Shown: positions 61,601 through 64,000 of the stretch, piece by piece
Layout: each line of letters starts with the position of its first letter
Position numbering within the stretch: position 1 is the stretch's first letter
Assembly (NCBI RefSeq): GCF_900182655.1
Contig: NZ_FXTC01000006.1
Location: 248,001-312,000, forward strand
Source of the DNA: Chryseobacterium rhizoplanae
GTDB lineage: Bacteria > Bacteroidota > Bacteroidia > Flavobacteriales > Weeksellaceae
Direction of reading: 5' to 3'
Length of the DNA: 64,000 bases
The notes under the pieces: model-generated
What the model was told of the DNA's origin: nothing
Seen by the model: the letters and a program-made list of their open reading frames with translations, nothing else
The model's database searches: none
Made by a program: the position numbers and the translations under genes

Positions 61601-64000
61601 AGAAATACCTTCCTGCTTAAGAACTTCCAGTAATTTATTGATCGCTTTTGTACTTCCGGCAATGACACATTGTGTAGGAGCGTTAAAGTTCACCGGATAG
61701 CATCCTTCTGCTTTAGCAATAATCGGTTGTAAACGTTCTGCAGTAGCACTTGCTGCCAGCATTGATCCCGGATCTCCACCTTCCACAGAATCTAAGATAG
61801 ACTGCGCTCTCTGAACACTTAAGTCTACCAGCTGATCTTCTCCAAATACACCTGCAAAACATAATGCCGGAATTTCACCGTAGCTATGACCTGCCAGCAT
61901 ATCAGGAATAATACCTAATGACTCTAAGAATTTAGCCAATGCAAGGTCTACAATCCCTAAAAGCGGTTGTGCTAAACGGGTATCTTTAATAGTTTCTTTT
62001 TGTCGTTTTAAATCAGCTTCGTTAAAAGTCTTAGATGGGAAAACTACTTTTTCAAGTTCCGGATACTCATCAATAATCTTACGCATAGCCGGGAAAACTA
62101 CAAATAAGTCACGAGCCATATTGATTCTCTGACTGCCTTGTCCAGGGAAAGTGAAGGCTACTTTACCTTCTTTTTTATTCACGGTAAACGTATCTTTTGT
62201 CTCAATCCCCAGCAATACCAGCTCAAGCTTCATCATCAGGTCTTCAGCGGTGTCTGCAACAATACTGTACTGGATTGGCTTTTCTGAACTGATACTTAAA
62301 CTGTAAGCGATATCTTTTAATGGAATCCCATCGTTAATTTCTAATAAAGCTTTTACCTGGCTTGATTGTCCTTTTGCTTCTTCATAAGTGTCTCCACGGA
62401 AAACAAATAGTTCTGAAGGCCATGACTGCATTGCAATTGAGTTATCTTCCTTAGGATGGTTGGCAATTACCGTATGGAAGTTTGTTCCTCCAAATCCGAA
62501 AGCACTGATCCCAGCATAACGGTTTTTCTCCGCCCATAATCCACTTTCTGCATGGAAGGCAAATGGACTGGTTTCTGCGTTATAATAAGCATTAGGCTGC
62601 TGAAGGTGAAGAGTAGGTGGCTTTACGCCATGATAGACCGCAAGGGAAGCCTTGATCAATCCTGCTAATCCTGCCGCACATTTTGTATGTCCGATCTGGG
62701 TTTTCACAGAACCTAAATGAGTCTGCCCAGGCAATGCCCCTGAACGGCTGAATAAATTAGTTAATGCACTTAGTTCGGTTTTGTCACCTACTACCGTTCC
62801 TGTACCGTGAGCTTCCACTAAACCTACAGAAGCAGCACTGATACCAGCTTGGGAATAAGCACGTTCTAATGCTCTTACCTGGCCTATCTGTCTTGGAGCA
62901 GTTAATCCCAGTGCTTTACCGTCACTGGATCCGCCAACGCCTTTGATTACTGAATAAATACGGTCACCATCACGTACAGCGTCCTCATATCTTTTTAAAA
63001 CAAGGATCGCAATACCTTCTCCAAGAGCAATACCGTCTGCTTCACCGTCAAAAGTAGCACATCTTCCTTTTCTGGAAAGGGCGTGAGTACTGGAGAACAT
63101 CAGGTAATCATTGATTCCGTTGTGTAAATCTGCTCCTCCTGCAAGAACCATATCAGATTTTCCTAACACAAGTTCCTGGCAAGCAAGATCAATAGCAGCT
63201 AATGAAGAAGCACAAGCTGCATCTACGGTAAAGTTTCTGCCGCCAAGATCCAGTCGGTTTGTAATCCTGCCTGCTATAACATTGGCAAGAATACCCGGGA
63301 ATGAGTCTTCTGTAGTATGTGGGAAGGCTTCTTTTACTTCTTCATGAAGTTCTCCGAAAACCTGCTTATAATATCCTCTGAAACTATAACTGTTGGCAAG
63401 GTCATTACCTCCTTCAGCACCTATAATGACAGAAATGTTTTCTCTGTTGATATGTTTTTCACCATATCCTGCATCTTCCATTGCACGCTTGGCAACCAAT
63501 AAAGTTAACAGCTGTGTAGGTTCAATGGCTGCAAGAGATTGTGGCGGAATTCCGAATGCCAGCGGATCGAAATCAATTTTAGGAATAAATCCTCCCCATT
63601 TGGAATGTGAGACATCCGATTCGTTGGAATCTGGTTTATAATAAAGGTCTTTATTCCATCTTTCGTCCGGTACTTCGGTAACGCTGTCTTTTCCTAAAAT
63701 GATATTTCTCCAGTATTCATCCAGGTTTTTAGCCCCCGGGAAAATACATTCCATTCCTACGATAGCAATATCCAATGGCTTTTCTGTAGAAACCGGTTCT
63801 TCCGGTAACGCTGCATCCTGAATATGCCCGTAGTTGTCTACAACACTTTGATGCAGAGCCGCTAATGAGATCACACGATTGTGCATCGTAGCTACCTGTC
63901 CTATCATATACATTCCTAAGTCTAGTTGGTCATCTTTAGGAATGCTGACAAGTTTATCACCCTGACGTTCTATGCCTTTAGCCGCAATTCTTAAACGGCC
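58667..64000 (-). CDS. PUFA-synthase-like protein, (ER)-KS-AT-ACP-ACP-KR, cut by right edge
   Basis: The frame stays open without a stop to the window edge; the Met at 63913 is internal. The text before it (AAKGIERQGDKLVSIPKDDQ, then LDLGMYMIGQVA) resembles the end of a nitronate-monooxygenase/PfaD-type enoyl reductase. Domains counted from 63913: KS about 45-500 (Cys near 234 in VDAACASSLAAID), AT about 590-900 (AGHSYGEIPAL), Pro-rich linker, two ACPs near 1060-1240 (both LEADLSIDSIKR), KR about 1475-1740 (LGGAQGITAELV; YAAANSVLDDY). It works with the KS-AT-DH-PPTase protein. Confidence 0.88.
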   Translation of the reverse strand, partial: GRLRIAAKGIERQGDKLVSIPKDDQLDLGMYMIGQVATMHNRVISLAALHQSVVDNYGHIQDAALPEEPVSTEKPLDIAIVGMECIFPGAKNLDEYWRNIILGKDSVTEVPDERWNKDLYYKPDSNESDVSHSKWGGFIPKIDFDPLAFGIPPQSLAAIEPTQLLTLLVAKRAMEDAGYGEKHINRENISVIIGAEGGNDLANSYSFRGYYKQVFGELHEEVKEAFPHTTEDSFPGILANVIAGRITNRLDLGGRNFTVDAACASSLAAIDLACQELVLGKSDMVLAGGADLHNGINDYLMFSSTHALSRKGRCATFDGEADGIALGEGIAILVLKRYEDAVRDGDRIYSVIKGVGGSSDGKALGLTAPRQIGQVRALERAYSQAGISAASVGLVEAHGTGTVVGDKTELSALTNLFSRSGALPGQTHLGSVKTQIGHTKCAAGLAGLIKASLAVYHGVKPPTLHLQQPNAYYNAETSPFAFHAESGLWAEKNRYAGISAFGFGGTNFHTVIANHPKEDNSIAMQSWPSELFVFRGDTYEEAKGQSSQVKALLEINDGIPLKDIAYSLSISSEKPIQYSIVADTAEDLMMKLELVLLGIETKDTFTVNKKEGKVAFTFPGQGSQRINMARDLFVVFPAMRKIIDEYPELEKVVFPSKTFNEADLKRQKETIKDTRLAQPLLGIVDLALAKFLESLGIIPDMLAGHSYGEIPALCFAGVFGEDQLVDLSVQRAQSILDSVEGGDPGSMLAASATAERLQPIIAKAEGCYPVNFNAPTQCVIAGSTKAINKLLEVLKQEGISAKKLEVACAFHSPLLAKSRDLYAEVLKNVPFGEMQIPVWSNTTAEVYPSNPSEIKERLTDHLVQPVRFVEQLQAMYNDGARIFIEVGPGKVLTGLTKSCLEKDQLTLYVEDNSRNKFSHLLCMLAQYLGTGRSFSIDKLFDGRSVKVIDLNQPELYKKSPAIWRVNGQTAHPTHGNLPSNGALPLINPIPMNNFTNQPQAPATEAQSTAERMLQEYLNSMKLMIQAQRDVMLSFMGQNPQAFPAPVYNSPIPAPAHQPISTIPVQPVQQERPVAVAAVKQAPSKDIKSLLLQVVSDKTGYPQEMLGMEMDLEADLSIDSIKRVEIIGTLRNELGTLGNGNTSEDTVMEQLAGIKTLSGLVSWLTEFSGAETTAAEKNGSAAESTASTPQAQPAFSLEDLQNAILNIVSEKTGYPKEMLGLDLDLEADLSIDSIKRMEIIGDLKTKIGFGQNLEQADDIMEKLAAIKTLRGLASWISEMNGEANETSEATQETKETNKVEPTQNVLSRLRFDITPTDASLVQNTEVLQGKHFAITQDDNKQTSAIKEALEKHGAIVEIVDTEKDLSDIDGLIMLDLFSATDKPSIIDHVDLIKKLDFDKAKWVYLISDIPAHIQEITDVSILRHHQGYPGLFKSLAREFDNTACRLISLSTPQEVDQIAEITLKEILTNDKPAEIIYKNDQRHRVDIIPSPLSTSLNEAHIQLDQKSVVLVLGGAQGITAELVKHMSQAYPCTYILVGRSADPRNEVSAKDFQGMKTKEEIRGFLIRSGQFTSPAEIEKETTKIFKNNQILRTIRDMEELGNTIVYQSLDLCDEEGLSNLISDIYEKYDRLDGVIHGAGLLEDKLFKQKTTSSFGRVFDTKVKPLRVLAEQLRTDCQFVVLFSSIASVYGNKGQTDYAAANSVLDDYANALNKRLKGKVISINWGPWKGAGMVSSTLESEYERRGISMIPLDEGKEIFLNEIKYGTESQVLIMSGNNW

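Noticed and set aside
58667..63913. Synthase gene starting at the Met at 63913
   Set aside because: The frame is open to the window edge and the upstream residues look like part of an enoyl-reductase domain, so this Met is internal.
1..64000. tRNA or rRNA genes, attachment sites, origin
   Set aside because: I saw no cloverleaf, rRNA-like sequence or origin signals, and no integrase gene to support an attachment site.

Overview
The window looks like a chromosomal segment of a Flavobacteriia member, most likely Chryseobacterium or a close relative. This rests on low GC, short SD-poor leaders, a type IX secretion sorting domain, Bacteroidetes-style Rhs proteins with a DUF6443-like start, small short-inverted-repeat elements, and families common in that group (DUF6526, large aminopeptidase P, reb-type R-body proteins). 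The genus is inferred from general recognition; no search was run.

Layout. Bases 1-9.6 kb hold ordinary accessory metabolism: an AraC fragment, topoisomerase IB, a tiny lipoprotein, aminopeptidase P, a Crp/Fnr regulator with two redox genes, a siderophore-interacting protein with its AraC neighbour, and a LysE exporter. 9.8-19.1 kb is an R-body (refractile body) locus. It has a two-component system (membrane protein, HisKA_3-type kinase, LuxR-type regulator) facing a minus-strand operon of six clear RebB proteins, five of them in a tandem array, plus two RebB-like and three accessory proteins. A 490-residue protein of unknown function is divergently encoded and is a candidate cargo. An A10 tract containing the A_AAA_AAC slippery heptamer may fuse two of the accessory proteins. 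19.1-26.6 kb holds unconnected genes (CPBP protease, XRE regulator, serine hydrolase, epoxide-hydrolase-like protein, acyltransferase).

26.6-42 kb is a repeat-rich polymorphic-toxin locus. A two-gene Rhs system ends in an HNH nuclease with a DUF4262 immunity gene. Behind it lie three displaced Rhs tip cassettes with different toxin domains (unknown/HEILE, possible Cys peptidase, GH-E nuclease), each followed by a putative immunity gene. At about 42.03 kb a sharp breakpoint removes the 5' ends of two divergent genes: the T9SS gene heading the Rhs operon, and hsdM. 42-47.7 kb is an unusual restriction-modification-like operon: a truncated HsdM, a DGQHR/DndB-like protein fused to a deoxyribosyltransferase/TIR-like domain, HsdS, and a PD-(D/E)xK plus DUF5655 protein. 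No HsdR is present.

47.8-64 kb is one long minus-strand biosynthetic operon, cut by the right edge. It encodes a PUFA-synthase-like iterative machinery: a protein with what appears to be an ER (PfaD-like) end, then KS-AT-ACP-ACP-KR; a second KS-AT-DH-PPTase protein; a free ACP; an alpha/beta hydrolase; a fused double glycosyltransferase; two condensation-type acyltransferases; and a membrane protein. Together these suggest an acylated glycolipid whose structure I cannot name.
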